Source of the DNA: Sulfitobacter noctilucicola
GTDB taxonomy: Bacteria; Pseudomonadota; Alphaproteobacteria; Rhodobacterales; Rhodobacteraceae
Length of the DNA stretch: 64,000 bases
Assembly (NCBI RefSeq): GCF_000622385.1
Contig: NZ_JASD01000002.1
Coordinates: 43,428-107,427 of the forward strand
Direction: 5' to 3'
Below, in pieces: positions 17,126 to 26,288 of the stretch; within the stretch, counting starts at the first letter, position 1, and each line of letters opens with the position of its first letter. Under the pieces are notes generated by a model. That model saw nothing but the letters and a program-made list of their open reading frames with translations. It had not been told where the DNA came from and searched no databases. A program made the translations under genes and the position numbers.

Positions 17126-20100
17126 CAGGCACCTTCTTTCATGCACAGGGCCGCGATTTCGTCGCGGTGTGGATGGTTGCTGTTCAACCTGTCAGACGCC
17201 ATTGCCGCATAAAGTTCGGAGAACCATTCGCCGGGCGCCCGAAACTGGTAGCCCGAGACCGCAAACTTGCGCTCTGCCGTGCGGTAACGTGCCCAATCCC
17301 CCTCGTAACTTTCGACATATGTGTAATTCCCGACAACACAGGCCGCAGCGACGCTTGCTGAGTTCCACGGATTGTTGCCGCTCCGCGCGCGGTCAACGAA
17401 GTTGCGGCATTCCTCCATGCGGCGCTGCCATTCACCGGGGCCACAGCCCACCGGTTGCGGCATCGGCAATTTCCGCCCGGCCGAACTCATCATATATTCG
17501 GCGACGTAGTCGGCATCAAAATCAAACGCCTTCGCAATCTCGGATGCGGGTTCTTTAACATTGGCACCGTAGACCTTCCAACCCGCCAGCCGCTCTCCGT
17601 GCTTTTTCATATAGCCCAGCTTGTCATCCACTGCGTGTCCGACCTCGTGCAGGGTATTCCAACTGAACGCGGTTCGTTCTTCGCCCGGTTTAGGCACCGC
17701 TGAAGGGTCAAGCTCGCCTATCTCATGGGCGACAGCGATCGCATAAATACGCGAGGACGCCTCATCCCCTTCGCGCATGAGCACCTGTTTTTTACCCGGA
17801 TCGTAGGCGGAGCCGGTCTGTTCACCGCTCATGGCCGAAAAAGTCAGCATACTGTCGTTGTCCAGAGTGTTGTCCTGCGGCAACTTTTGCATTTCTTTGT
17901 AGAAACGGCGCAAGTTCACGGCAGGAAGGCCCATCTGGTCTTCGGGAACAGGAACCGGATTACCATCCGCATCCGTTTGGACATCACTGGGCTTTTGGAC
18001 TTCAAGTACACAGCCGTATCGGGCCTCAAACACCACCGCCATCACATCGCGCTGCACAGATGCTTCGAGCGTGTCGATGATGTCGTCCAGCAATTTCATG
18101 CCGCCCGGTGCATCCAGCAGTGCCTTCACATCTGCCGGCTTGGGCGTCTTGTTATCGGCCAGCTGTCCGCGCATTTCGGCTACCTCAAGCTGAAGCGCCG
18201 CAGATTTAAGCGTCTTTTCTGCGGCACTATGCTTGCGATCGTTTGCATGGGTGGCGGCCGTGTCCAGCAATTTGCGTGTAGCAACCAGATCGTCACGAAC
18301 CAGATGCCGCTGCTGGCTTTTCTCCAGACGCATCAACTCTGCTTCAATGTCGAGCCGATGTTTCAGATAAGCTTCCTGTGCATCGATGATGCGGCGCAGA
18401 TCGCGCAATGCTGCGATTGCGGCTTCGACATCCAGATGGGTCTGGGCCCGATTGCTTGGCGATTGCCGCGCGGCGAACATCGCCACATCAACCGTCTGCA
18501 CGCGACCGGAAATCTCTGATCGTGCGAAATCTGCTTCGACGCCCCGTTTCAGTTGATCCTGCGCCAGGCGTTTGGCAACGCCCGAAGCCTCGTCCAGCTG
18601 TTCGTACTGTGCAATCATCAAGGTCATGCGCACGCACATGTCCATGACCTCTTCGACCTTGTCGCGCGCAGCATCAAATGCATCATCCGCCATGCGTTCT
18701 GCCTGATCCAGACTGGTGCGGCAGGTCGCCATATCTTCGTGCACATACAAGGCCGCAGGGCGGGTTTGCAGGGATTTCAACGTCTGGCTTGCCTGTGCAA
18801 TCGCCGCGAGCAGATCCTGATCGTCCCCTTGGGCAAGATCCTTGATAACTTCGGTTATCGATACAAAATCAGCCGCGGCGCCTGCCGTGTTGGCGGCCAG
18901 CAAACACTCGTTTTTCAGCTCGATATAAAGCGATGTTGCAATGTCGAACTCAAAAGCCTGCCCCTTGGCAAGCGCATTGCGGTCCTTATTTTCTAGCCTT
19001 TTCAGAAGGGTTTCAATAGCATCTGATCCAAGCGCCTGAAGCTCTGACAGTGCCTCCTGTGCCTTCGTCCTATGCAGGATATAGCGGTCAAAAGCATCCA
19101 GCTTTTCCGCCGCCAGATCGCAGGCCGCTTCAAAACCGTCCAGCCGCTTGGCCGCGCCTGAGTAGTTGTCCAGAGCTTCCTGCGCGACAGCGCCATCAAA
19201 CTTCTTGCGCAACGCCTCCACAGCCGTGTGTCCGGGCCCCGCATCCACATTGGTTCGCGCTTCAAGGGCGTCGAGCCTGTTTTGGCAACGCACCTTTTGC
19301 GGAAGATAGAGGTCAAACCGCTCGGCTTTCTGTCGCGCATTTTCCCGAAGCCAATAGGCCTGCAATGCCAAGCGGTAAGCGACTTTGAAATTCGTCCTTC
19401 CCATGGCTTCGACGGCTGCGTCGGTTAATGTCTTGAGTTCCGCCATATCCGACACCGTCGTGACGTGGTTCTTCTCGATCCCGTCATGCCCGATCAGATA
19501 GTTGTCGATAATATCGACCGCCTTTTTACACGCCTTACAAACCCCCGCCGAGGTATCCGCGAGCGCCACACCTTCTCCAGCACGCGCAACCGCCTCGGAC
19601 AAATTGCCACTGTTGAAAGCGCCATTCATCGCGTCCAGCACAGCCTGCAAACGTTCCGCCTCGGTGTCGAGGTTCGGTGACACAGCAGGGTCGCGGAAAG
19701 CGGCTATCGCGTTTTTCATCGCCTTCCGTGTGTCTTTGATGTGATCGGTATAAGTCGCCATGGTATCCAGCCCCAGATGGGCAAGCGCTTGAGCTTGTGC
19801 CAACGAGGCAAGTGCCGCAGAGAAATCCTGCGTCTTGGCCGCTTTCTTGGCGGTCTTCACCAGCTTGTCCGCCGCATCCAGCTTTTCGTCGATCACGCCG
19901 TCTGCGCCAATAGCACGGGCCGACGTCAGGACCGCATTGGTCGTGTCGAGTTGCGCGATATAACTTGCGGCGGCTGATATCTGTAACGCGACCGCGCGGC
20001 AGGCATCTGCGGCTTCATTCAAGGTCGCCTCGGCCCCCGCTAGGTCTTTCTCCATCATAGCTTCGGCAGAACGCGCTTTGGTGTCCGCGGCTTTCAACTG

Positions 20101-22230
20101 TTTGGCATACGCACCCTTGTCATCCAGTGCAGATACATGCGCGAGTATCTTGGCAAAGCTTTCGTAGATTGTGCTGAATTCGGTATCGGATGTGAGCTTC
20201 AATGCGCCCTGATGGCCATCAATAACCGCTGCGGCTTCTGCATCGCTGACTGCACGCGCAATCTCGAGGTTGGCGTTTTCCAACAGGCTGGCGGCGGCCA
20301 TCCAGTTGCCCCGCGCGGTCGCGGCAACTGCGTTCATCTGCATCAGTTCTGCGGTGTCACGCGCCTCTTTTGCATCGACCGAAGTGGCGTTTTGTAATTT
20401 GGCCAGCGCCGCATCGAAATGCGTAACCTGCACAAGGTATTTTTTCGCATCGTCCGCGAGCGCCATCATATCGGCATGCTGGTTTTTAAGCCGCACGCAC
20501 ATGGCATGTGCCAACTTGTAATCTCCTGATGCCTCAGCAGTCTTGCGCTTGCCATCATCAGCCAGCAAATCCTGATAATAGGCTTCAATCGCGATGCGCC
20601 CTTCTGGCCCCTTTCGGGCGCGGGTTTCGCGGCGGCGGGCCGTGAAAGCCGAACTCTCAACGTGGTAGTCTAATATCAGATCGACCTTGGCGGACAGGCT
20701 TACCAGAAATTCCGTGGCCGAAGACATGCGCCCCGACGCGCGGCGCAGTGCGTTTTGCTCTGCGTCAGTCTGTGCGGCGTCCCGTTCGCTTTCAGCATAT
20801 GCAATCTCGGCGGCGATCAAGGGTCCGATTTTCGCGGTTGCGTTGCTGTTAATCTCTTTTAGCCAGCTCTTGAAATGTCTGCGCATCTCGACAAAATTCT
20901 TGGCGAACCGGTGCGCCTCAAGAATATCTGCGACCGCCTTGGGGATCTGCGTAAGTAGGGCCAAAGCCCCGCTAATCTGCCCCAGATCGTAAGCGTCCTC
21001 CGCCTGCACCAACAGATCAAGCGCATCGTCATGGTCGGTTTTCAGCTGCGGGATGGGATAGCTGTTCGGGTCCGGCAAGGTCTGCAATAACTTACGCCGC
21101 TCTTCCAAAACCGCATGAAAATTCGCGTAATCATCGGCAAAGTCGAGTGCATCTTTCAGGTCATGCCGGATAACACCGATATCCTGACTGGCCTCGAGAT
21201 ACTTGTGAGCCGCGGCCTTTTCACGGGCGATGTTATAGGCGGTCGTGACCTTTTCAAACTCGGGCACGACCAGATCGGCCGCCGCGGCAGGATGTGCCAG
21301 CATAACCTCATACCGCACTTTGAATGCGTCATGATCCCGATCCCAAAGTCGTGCGGCATCAATAACCGCTGTCGCCGCTTTGTTCGCTGCTGCAAAATTG
21401 TCCTCGGCATCCTCCGCCAAATCCGGCAAATCGCCAGGCGTTGCGTTCATCGCCGTATCAAGTTTGGTTTGCGTCGAGGTGCATTCCATCCGCAAATCCA
21501 GCGGAATTTTCTCTGCGCCGAACTGTACTGCCAGTTTGTCGCGCAACGCCTGCAACTGGTTAAATACATCCGACAACCGCCGCCGCGCATCCAGCACGCG
21601 GGGGTCGAGCCCTTCTTCAGCGGATCTTTTGACATTTCCCAATGCATCTACGCGGGTCTCGAACGGGTCTTTCGCAGCACTTGTTGCTGTCTCAAGCATC
21701 CCTTCAAGCCGGGTCATTCCCCTGATGGCTGCTTCAATTTCATCAAGATTGTTTGTCGCGGTGCCAGAGGCGAGTTTGTCTTCGATATATGTCCATGTCA
21801 GGGCGATATCGCTCTGCGCATCCGCATTGGACTGCTGGGCAACGGGCGGATGATCCTTTTCCCATGCGGCAAGGGCTTCTGATAGCCGTGCATGGGCCTC
21901 GGTTGCTTCTGCCTTGCGATTATGGAGTGCAACCGCAACTTCGACCTGCGCAAGCTGTGCGTGCCCTGCATCGAAATCAAGGTTCTTTGGATCGCGCTCA
22001 ATGGCATGCTCTGCCGCGCGCAATTGTGCCATCATGACCGATTGTAATGCCGCATCATCGAGTGCTGCAATTTGCGCGCGAACTTCATTAAACTCGGCAT
22101 TGAACAGGCGGAACTGTTCCGCCGCCTCGCGCCGCCGTGCTTTGGCGGCTTTGCGGTTGAACACCTTCGGCACTTTCAAAAAGCGTTCGACAAAATCACT
22201 CTGCTGCTGGGTCAATCCTTCGATTGCCAT
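17125..22230 (-). CDS. Giant helical-repeat protein with lethal-factor-like zinc metallopeptidase domain
   Basis: 1701 residues. About residues 1-1380 are almost entirely charged/Ala-rich amphipathic helix built from degenerate repeats of roughly 100 residues; no signal peptide or membrane helix. The C-terminal ~300 residues hold HEVGHAVDD (HEVGH at 1528-1532, codons 17649-17635). This nearly matches the anthrax lethal factor motif HEFGHAVDD. A downstream Y-x6-E-W-F-S-E (Tyr 1661, Glu 1668) reproduces the spacing of lethal factor's Tyr728 and third zinc ligand Glu735. The insert between the HExxH and the third ligand is about 90 residues longer than in lethal factor. The start ATG 22230 has GGAGG 8 bases upstream; a GTG at 22245 is also in frame. 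It lies beside type VI secretion genes, so a secreted or delivered toxin is plausible but unproven. Confidence 0.7.
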   Translation of the reverse strand: MAIEGLTQQQSDFVERFLKVPKVFNRKAAKARRREAAEQFRLFNAEFNEVRAQIAALDDAALQSVMMAQLRAAEHAIERDPKNLDFDAGHAQLAQVEVAVALHNRKAEATEAHARLSEALAAWEKDHPPVAQQSNADAQSDIALTWTYIEDKLASGTATNNLDEIEAAIRGMTRLEGMLETATSAAKDPFETRVDALGNVKRSAEEGLDPRVLDARRRLSDVFNQLQALRDKLAVQFGAEKIPLDLRMECTSTQTKLDTAMNATPGDLPDLAEDAEDNFAAANKAATAVIDAARLWDRDHDAFKVRYEVMLAHPAAAADLVVPEFEKVTTAYNIAREKAAAHKYLEASQDIGVIRHDLKDALDFADDYANFHAVLEERRKLLQTLPDPNSYPIPQLKTDHDDALDLLVQAEDAYDLGQISGALALLTQIPKAVADILEAHRFAKNFVEMRRHFKSWLKEINSNATAKIGPLIAAEIAYAESERDAAQTDAEQNALRRASGRMSSATEFLVSLSAKVDLILDYHVESSAFTARRRETRARKGPEGRIAIEAYYQDLLADDGKRKTAEASGDYKLAHAMCVRLKNQHADMMALADDAKKYLVQVTHFDAALAKLQNATSVDAKEARDTAELMQMNAVAATARGNWMAAASLLENANLEIARAVSDAEAAAVIDGHQGALKLTSDTEFSTIYESFAKILAHVSALDDKGAYAKQLKAADTKARSAEAMMEKDLAGAEATLNEAADACRAVALQISAAASYIAQLDTTNAVLTSARAIGADGVIDEKLDAADKLVKTAKKAAKTQDFSAALASLAQAQALAHLGLDTMATYTDHIKDTRKAMKNAIAAFRDPAVSPNLDTEAERLQAVLDAMNGAFNSGNLSEAVARAGEGVALADTSAGVCKACKKAVDIIDNYLIGHDGIEKNHVTTVSDMAELKTLTDAAVEAMGRTNFKVAYRLALQAYWLRENARQKAERFDLYLPQKVRCQNRLDALEARTNVDAGPGHTAVEALRKKFDGAVAQEALDNYSGAAKRLDGFEAACDLAAEKLDAFDRYILHRTKAQEALSELQALGSDAIETLLKRLENKDRNALAKGQAFEFDIATSLYIELKNECLLAANTAGAAADFVSITEVIKDLAQGDDQDLLAAIAQASQTLKSLQTRPAALYVHEDMATCRTSLDQAERMADDAFDAARDKVEEVMDMCVRMTLMIAQYEQLDEASGVAKRLAQDQLKRGVEADFARSEISGRVQTVDVAMFAARQSPSNRAQTHLDVEAAIAALRDLRRIIDAQEAYLKHRLDIEAELMRLEKSQQRHLVRDDLVATRKLLDTAATHANDRKHSAAEKTLKSAALQLEVAEMRGQLADNKTPKPADVKALLDAPGGMKLLDDIIDTLEASVQRDVMAVVFEARYGCVLEVQKPSDVQTDADGNPVPVPEDQMGLPAVNLRRFYKEMQKLPQDNTLDNDSMLTFSAMSGEQTGSAYDPGKKQVLMREGDEASSRIYAIAVAHEIGELDPSAVPKPGEERTAFSWNTLHEVGHAVDDKLGYMKKHGERLAGWKVYGANVKEPASEIAKAFDFDADYVAEYMMSSAGRKLPMPQPVGCGPGEWQRRMEECRNFVDRARSGNNPWNSASVAAACVVGNYTYVESYEGDWARYRTAERKFAVSGYQFRAPGEWFSELYAAMASDRLNSNHPHRDEIAALCMKEGA

Positions 22231-22583
22231 TGCGTCGTCCTCCACAACAATTGCGGCCCGGCTGCATCAAATTGGCTTCTGTAAAATAATATTCAGGTGG
22301 CAGCCATGATCAGAGTGAAGACCACCAGCCATTTCATTGCAAGACTTTTCCATATGGTTGCCCGCTACACCGGACCACAGATCGCGGTGGGCAGGGCATA
22401 AACATTGCAATTCAGGGCTTTTGGCGGCAGGCTAATGCTGAAACGAAGCTATAACGGGTCAGCGATCCGGTCATTGCCGGTGGAGGACACGATCATACCT
22501 GTATATACGTATGCGTATCGTACGGTCCGCGACATAGGCGTGCATGGCCGATATGCCTGCGACCTGTCATTGATGGCGATACA
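22231..22583. promoter_or_regulatory. Divergent intergenic region, metallopeptidase / caspase-like gene
   Basis: 353 bases without a supported gene. The part near 22501-22530 is an AT-rich alternating segment (TATATACGTATGCGTATCG) that could be a promoter or operator for either side. A 64-codon open frame here has no coding character that I can support. No terminator or known operator was recognised. Confidence 0.35.
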
Positions 22584-24584
22584 ATGGAAACAGTCATGAA
22601 CATATCATTTGCCCCCATCAAAAGCGGTACTTTGCTGCACAGATCATTGATGTTGCTGGCTTTGGTTGGTTTCTTCGCGCTTGGATGGCCGCTGATGGCG
22701 CTGGCGCAAATCACGGATGAAAAACGTGTGGCGCTGATCATCGGAAATTCGGATTACGACCTGATTTCACGCCTTGATAACCCCGGTAACGACGCCAGCG
22801 ACATGACTGTCGCCCTCGAAGGGTTGGGGTTTGAAGTCTATCTGGGTCTGGATGTCACAGCCGATGAAATGTCAGGCCTTGCTGCAAAGTTCGCTACTGC
22901 AATCGAAACTGCTGATGTTGCACTGTTCTACTACGCTGGGCACGGCTTTCAGGTGGGCGGGCAGAACTATCTGGTTCCGACAGATGCAAAGATCGAACAG
23001 GCGGCAGATGTCACCGAGCAGACCATCAAGCTCAATGATATTCTGAACCAGATGGAGCAGGCCCCCGGCATCAAGTTTGTGTTTCTCGATGCCTGTCGCA
23101 ACGATCCGTTCGAAGGTACGCTTGCCTCTGTTTCCGAAGGATTGGCGCGTGTCGGCAACGCGGCTGACTTTATGATCTCTTTCGCCACGCAGCCCGATAA
23201 CGTGGCCTATGATGGCACGGGCCGGAACAGTTTCTTTACCGAGGCCCTGCTCAGCTATATTTACACACCGGGTCTGGATATTTCGGATTTGATGATTTCG
23301 GTTCGCAAGGATGTTCTGGCGGCAACGGGCGGACGGCAGATCCCTTGGGAAAATTCGTCGCTGACACGTCAATTCCGTTTTGACCCGCGCCCCGATACGA
23401 TCTCGGCCGAGACTTTGCTGTGGCAAGTTGCAGCCAACGCCGGCGATCCGCAACTGATGCAGCTTTATGCAGAGCGGTATCCGCAAGGCAAACACACTCA
23501 GGAAGTCATGGCATTTCTTGACCCTGCCCTTGCCGGTGGGTCCGTCCTATCGCGCGAGTACACACCACAGGAACGCGACGCGCAGGAAGACCGTTTGTGG
23601 CAATTGGCGCGGCGTGCGCGGATGCGCCCGTTGGTCGAATTCTATCTGGAGAAATATCCCGAAGGCACACATGCGGCCGATGCCAAGCGCTTGATGAGCT
23701 CATTGCCATCAGAGGACGAAGGTGGGGCCGGACGCCTGTGTGAACGGCTGGCCACCCATCCGCGTGATGCCACGGCGACCAACGCCGGCGTTCCATTCAG
23801 CAAGCTTCAACAAAACGCCATCGCGGCCATTCAAGCCTGCCTTGCCGCTGCGGGCAGCAATCCGGACCTGCCGCATTATACGGCTCTTCTGGCGCGGTCC
23901 ACGGTCGCCGCGGGTGACGTCAATCAAGCGATCCGTCTTTACCGCGAGGCCGCGACACGCGGCGATCTGCGGGCAATGGTGAGCCTTGGGTTGATGACAG
24001 AATCCGGTCGCGGCGTTCCCGCCTCACAGACAGAGGCGCTCAGGCTTTATCAGCGTGCTGCCGATCTTGGTAGTGCGGACGCCAAGATCAATCTGGCCGT
24101 CGCGATGTTCGAAGGTGCGGGTCTTGAGAAAAACGACGAGAAAGCTGTGCAGCTTTTGAAAGAAGCGGCTGATCTTGGATCGGCCCTCGCGACCTACAAC
24201 CTCGGTGTGCTGACAAGTGACGGGACAACCGGCAAGCCCGAAGAGGCGCTGGATTACTTCAAGCGCGCCATCACTGCCGGTGAAACCCGAGCATATCTGG
24301 CCAGCGCAATTCTGCTGGACGAAGGGCGCATCGCACCTCGTGATCCGGATGCCGCCGCGAATATGTTACTGCGCGGTGCCGCAGAAGACGCCGGGCAAAG
24401 CATCCGGCAGATGACAGAGGCCACATCAGACTGGTCGCGTGATACAATCTCGGCTGTTCAGGAACGCCTGAAAGCCGCTGGATACTACACCAGTGTCGTC
24501 GACGGGCGCAGCGGACCGAACTTTGCTGCCGCCCTTGATGCATGGCGCAACGGTGGGTTCGTCGCGGATGTGTTGGTTGAATAG
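22584..24584 (+). CDS. Exported caspase-like (C14) protein with Sel1 repeats
   Basis: 666 residues. A signal peptide or anchor covers residues 18-41 (cleavage likely after ALA). A caspase-like domain follows (about 46-270) with the catalytic dyad His120 in FYYAGHG and Cys171 in FLDACRND. A linker with two repeats of the W-x-L-A/V-x-x-(A)-G/R-x type follows, then Sel1/TPR-like repeats (about 450-600: LGLMTESGRGVPASQTEALR, NLAVAMFEGAGLEKNDEKAV). A C-terminal segment (AVQERLKAAGYYTSVVDGRSG) resembles a peptidoglycan-binding-1 fold. This suggests a periplasmic protease-like protein near the cell wall. ATG at 22584 or 22596 could start it. It is divergent from the metallopeptidase gene and may be a separate transcription unit. 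Confidence 0.8.
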   Translation: METVMNISFAPIKSGTLLHRSLMLLALVGFFALGWPLMALAQITDEKRVALIIGNSDYDLISRLDNPGNDASDMTVALEGLGFEVYLGLDVTADEMSGLAAKFATAIETADVALFYYAGHGFQVGGQNYLVPTDAKIEQAADVTEQTIKLNDILNQMEQAPGIKFVFLDACRNDPFEGTLASVSEGLARVGNAADFMISFATQPDNVAYDGTGRNSFFTEALLSYIYTPGLDISDLMISVRKDVLAATGGRQIPWENSSLTRQFRFDPRPDTISAETLLWQVAANAGDPQLMQLYAERYPQGKHTQEVMAFLDPALAGGSVLSREYTPQERDAQEDRLWQLARRARMRPLVEFYLEKYPEGTHAADAKRLMSSLPSEDEGGAGRLCERLATHPRDATATNAGVPFSKLQQNAIAAIQACLAAAGSNPDLPHYTALLARSTVAAGDVNQAIRLYREAATRGDLRAMVSLGLMTESGRGVPASQTEALRLYQRAADLGSADAKINLAVAMFEGAGLEKNDEKAVQLLKEAADLGSALATYNLGVLTSDGTTGKPEEALDYFKRAITAGETRAYLASAILLDEGRIAPRDPDAAANMLLRGAAEDAGQSIRQMTEATSDWSRDTISAVQERLKAAGYYTSVVDGRSGPNFAAALDAWRNGGFVADVLVE

Positions 24585-24632
24585 CCTTGTGCGCTCACCG
24601 TCCAACAGGGGACCGTTGTGAAAGGGACTACC

Positions 24633-25088
24633 ATGAACCATGAAACACCACTGTCCCGCCGCCGCCTGCGCACATGGCTGAGATTGCTGCGCGTCACCCG
24701 TGCGACTGAAAACCGCCTGCGCGAATACCTGCGGCTGACGCATGAAACCACCCTCCCCCGCTTTGATGTGATGGCGGCACTATATAATAGTGAAGAGCCG
24801 ATGATGATGTCGGAGCTCAGCAAACGGCTGCTCGTGTCGAACGGGAATGCCTCGACGGTTGTGAACCGGTTGGAGAAAGACGGCCTTGTTGAACGGCAGG
24901 CCCAAGAGAAAGACCGTCGCGTGGTGAAGGTATCGCTCACAGACGCGGGACGGGCTACGTTTCAGGCGCAAGCCGTGGGGCACGAGAAGATGGTTAACGA
25001 TATCTTTGAGACCTTGGGGCATGAAGAAATCGACATGATCCGTGATCTGCTGCGCCGCGCCGAAGACCGCAAAGCGCAGAGCAAATAA
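24633..25088 (+). CDS. MarR-family transcriptional regulator
   Basis: 151 residues, winged helix-turn-helix protein of the MarR family: LPRFDVMAALYN, the recognition helix region MMSELSKRLLVSNGNASTVV and the wing DRRVVKVSLTDAG. Members usually repress aromatic-catabolism operons and release DNA on binding the substrate or its CoA ester. The start ATG 24633 is preferred (AAGGGA about 6 bases before); GTG 24618 is in frame too. It lies 72 bases before the gentisate dioxygenase gene, with an inverted repeat between them, so it very likely controls that operon. Confidence 0.88.
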   Translation: MNHETPLSRRRLRTWLRLLRVTRATENRLREYLRLTHETTLPRFDVMAALYNSEEPMMMSELSKRLLVSNGNASTVVNRLEKDGLVERQAQEKDRRVVKVSLTDAGRATFQAQAVGHEKMVNDIFETLGHEEIDMIRDLLRRAEDRKAQSK

Positions 25089-25110
25089 GCTGCCCTGGCA
25101 CATTTACTTT

Positions 25111-25132
25111 AAGCTCAAACAATTTTACGCTT
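25111..25132. promoter_or_regulatory. Candidate MarR operator before gentisate operon
   Basis: Left half AAGCTCAAA at 25111-25119, spacer, right half TTTACGCTT ending at 25132 (7 of 9 positions match the mirror image). The same left half occurs in the better palindrome at 34320-34346 before the transporter operon. It lies between the MarR gene and the dioxygenase start, a normal place for a MarR operator. Confidence 0.6.
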
Positions 25133-25160
25133 ACCCGATCAATCGCCCAACGGGAGCTAT

Positions 25161-26276
25161 ATGATGACACGGGAAAACCACCGCGAGAACGTCGCTGGCC
25201 GCGCCAATGTCGAAGATACGCCCGAACTGCTTGCTTATTATGACGAACTTGATGGCTTCAACACTGGTGCACTGTGGACTGTTGCCAACAAGATCGAACC
25301 ATGGGAGCCGAAATCGGCCTCCGTCCCGGTGCTGTGGCGCTACGCTGATTTGCGGGACAAAGTGCTGCGCTCCGTTGACTTGGTAACGCCTGAAAAGGCA
25401 GGCCGGCGTGTGATCTATTTCAACAACCCCGGCCGAACGGATGTATCGGCGGCAGTGGGGTGGATCTATGGCGGTCTGCAAGTGATGAATCCCGGTGAGA
25501 AAGCGACCGCGCACCGGCATTCCGCCTCTGCGATCCGTTTTATCATGGAAGGCAGCGGTGCTTATACGGTTGTCGATGGTCATAAGATGACACTGGGGCG
25601 CAATGACTTTGTTCTGACCCCCAACGGCACGTGGCACGAACACGCCGTCGAAGAAACCGGAACGCCATGCATCTGGCAGGACGGCCTCGATATCCCATTC
25701 GTAAACGCGATGGAGGCAAACTTTTTCGAGGTGCATCCAGACCTGAGCGAGCCTGTTGCATATCCTGTCGATGATATGACCAAGACTTGGGGCAACGCGG
25801 GTCTGACCCCCGGTGGGGGTGCATGGGATAAAGGCTATTCGCCGATGTTCAAATACGAATGGGATCGCACCTATGACGCGCTGAACGCCTACGCTGATGC
25901 TTCCGATCCCTCGCCCTTTGATGGCACGCTGATGGAATACGTGAACCCCACGACCAACGGCCCCGTGATGAAAACACTTGGTGCCAGCATGCAGCGCCTC
26001 GCCCCCGGTGAAGCGACCAAAGCGCACCGGCATACCGGAAGCTACCTCTATCAAGTGGCCAAAGGCTCGGGCCACTCCATCATCAACGGGCAACGGTTCG
26101 ACTGGGCAGAACGCGACATATTTTGCGTGCCCTCATGGGCGTGGCACGAACATGCAAATGCCTCTGCCAGCGACGATGCCGTGCTCTTTTGCCTCAATGA
26201 CTTGCCGGTGATCCGCGCCCTTGGCCTCTACCGTGAGGAAGCGCTGGGTGAAAACGGCGGCCAACAACCAACCTAA
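25161..26276 (+). CDS. gtdA: Gentisate 1,2-dioxygenase
   Basis: 371 residues, bicupin gentisate 1,2-dioxygenase. This Fe(II) enzyme opens gentisate (2,5-dihydroxybenzoate) to maleylpyruvate in the cytoplasm. The first cupin carries the iron ligands His118 and His120 (AHRHSASAIRF) and His159 (TWHEH), with the 41-residue spacing of characterised enzymes. The second cupin has KAHRHTGSYLYQ and WHEHANA. GGGAG lies before the two adjacent ATGs at 25161 and 25164; 25164 has the better spacing (7). It is the first gene of a four-gene operon. Related salicylate-type ring dioxygenases share this fold, so the exact substrate is inferred. Confidence 0.88.
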   Translation: MMTRENHRENVAGRANVEDTPELLAYYDELDGFNTGALWTVANKIEPWEPKSASVPVLWRYADLRDKVLRSVDLVTPEKAGRRVIYFNNPGRTDVSAAVGWIYGGLQVMNPGEKATAHRHSASAIRFIMEGSGAYTVVDGHKMTLGRNDFVLTPNGTWHEHAVEETGTPCIWQDGLDIPFVNAMEANFFEVHPDLSEPVAYPVDDMTKTWGNAGLTPGGGAWDKGYSPMFKYEWDRTYDALNAYADASDPSPFDGTLMEYVNPTTNGPVMKTLGASMQRLAPGEATKAHRHTGSYLYQVAKGSGHSIINGQRFDWAERDIFCVPSWAWHEHANASASDDAVLFCLNDLPVIRALGLYREEALGENGGQQPT

Positions 26277-26288
26277 GACAGGACAGAT

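Noticed and set aside
17125..22230. Possible frameshift or fusion artefact creating the 1701-residue protein
   Set aside because: The repeat region and the peptidase domain are in one uninterrupted frame with uniform composition, a good ribosome site and no internal conserved start.
22405..22599. 64-codon open frame in the divergent region before the caspase-like gene
   Set aside because: No ribosome site, no family features, overlaps the start of the caspase-like gene.
25131..26093. 320-codon minus-strand frame opposite the gentisate dioxygenase gene
   Set aside because: Antisense shadow of a clear bicupin enzyme; composition rich in His/Arg without domain pattern.
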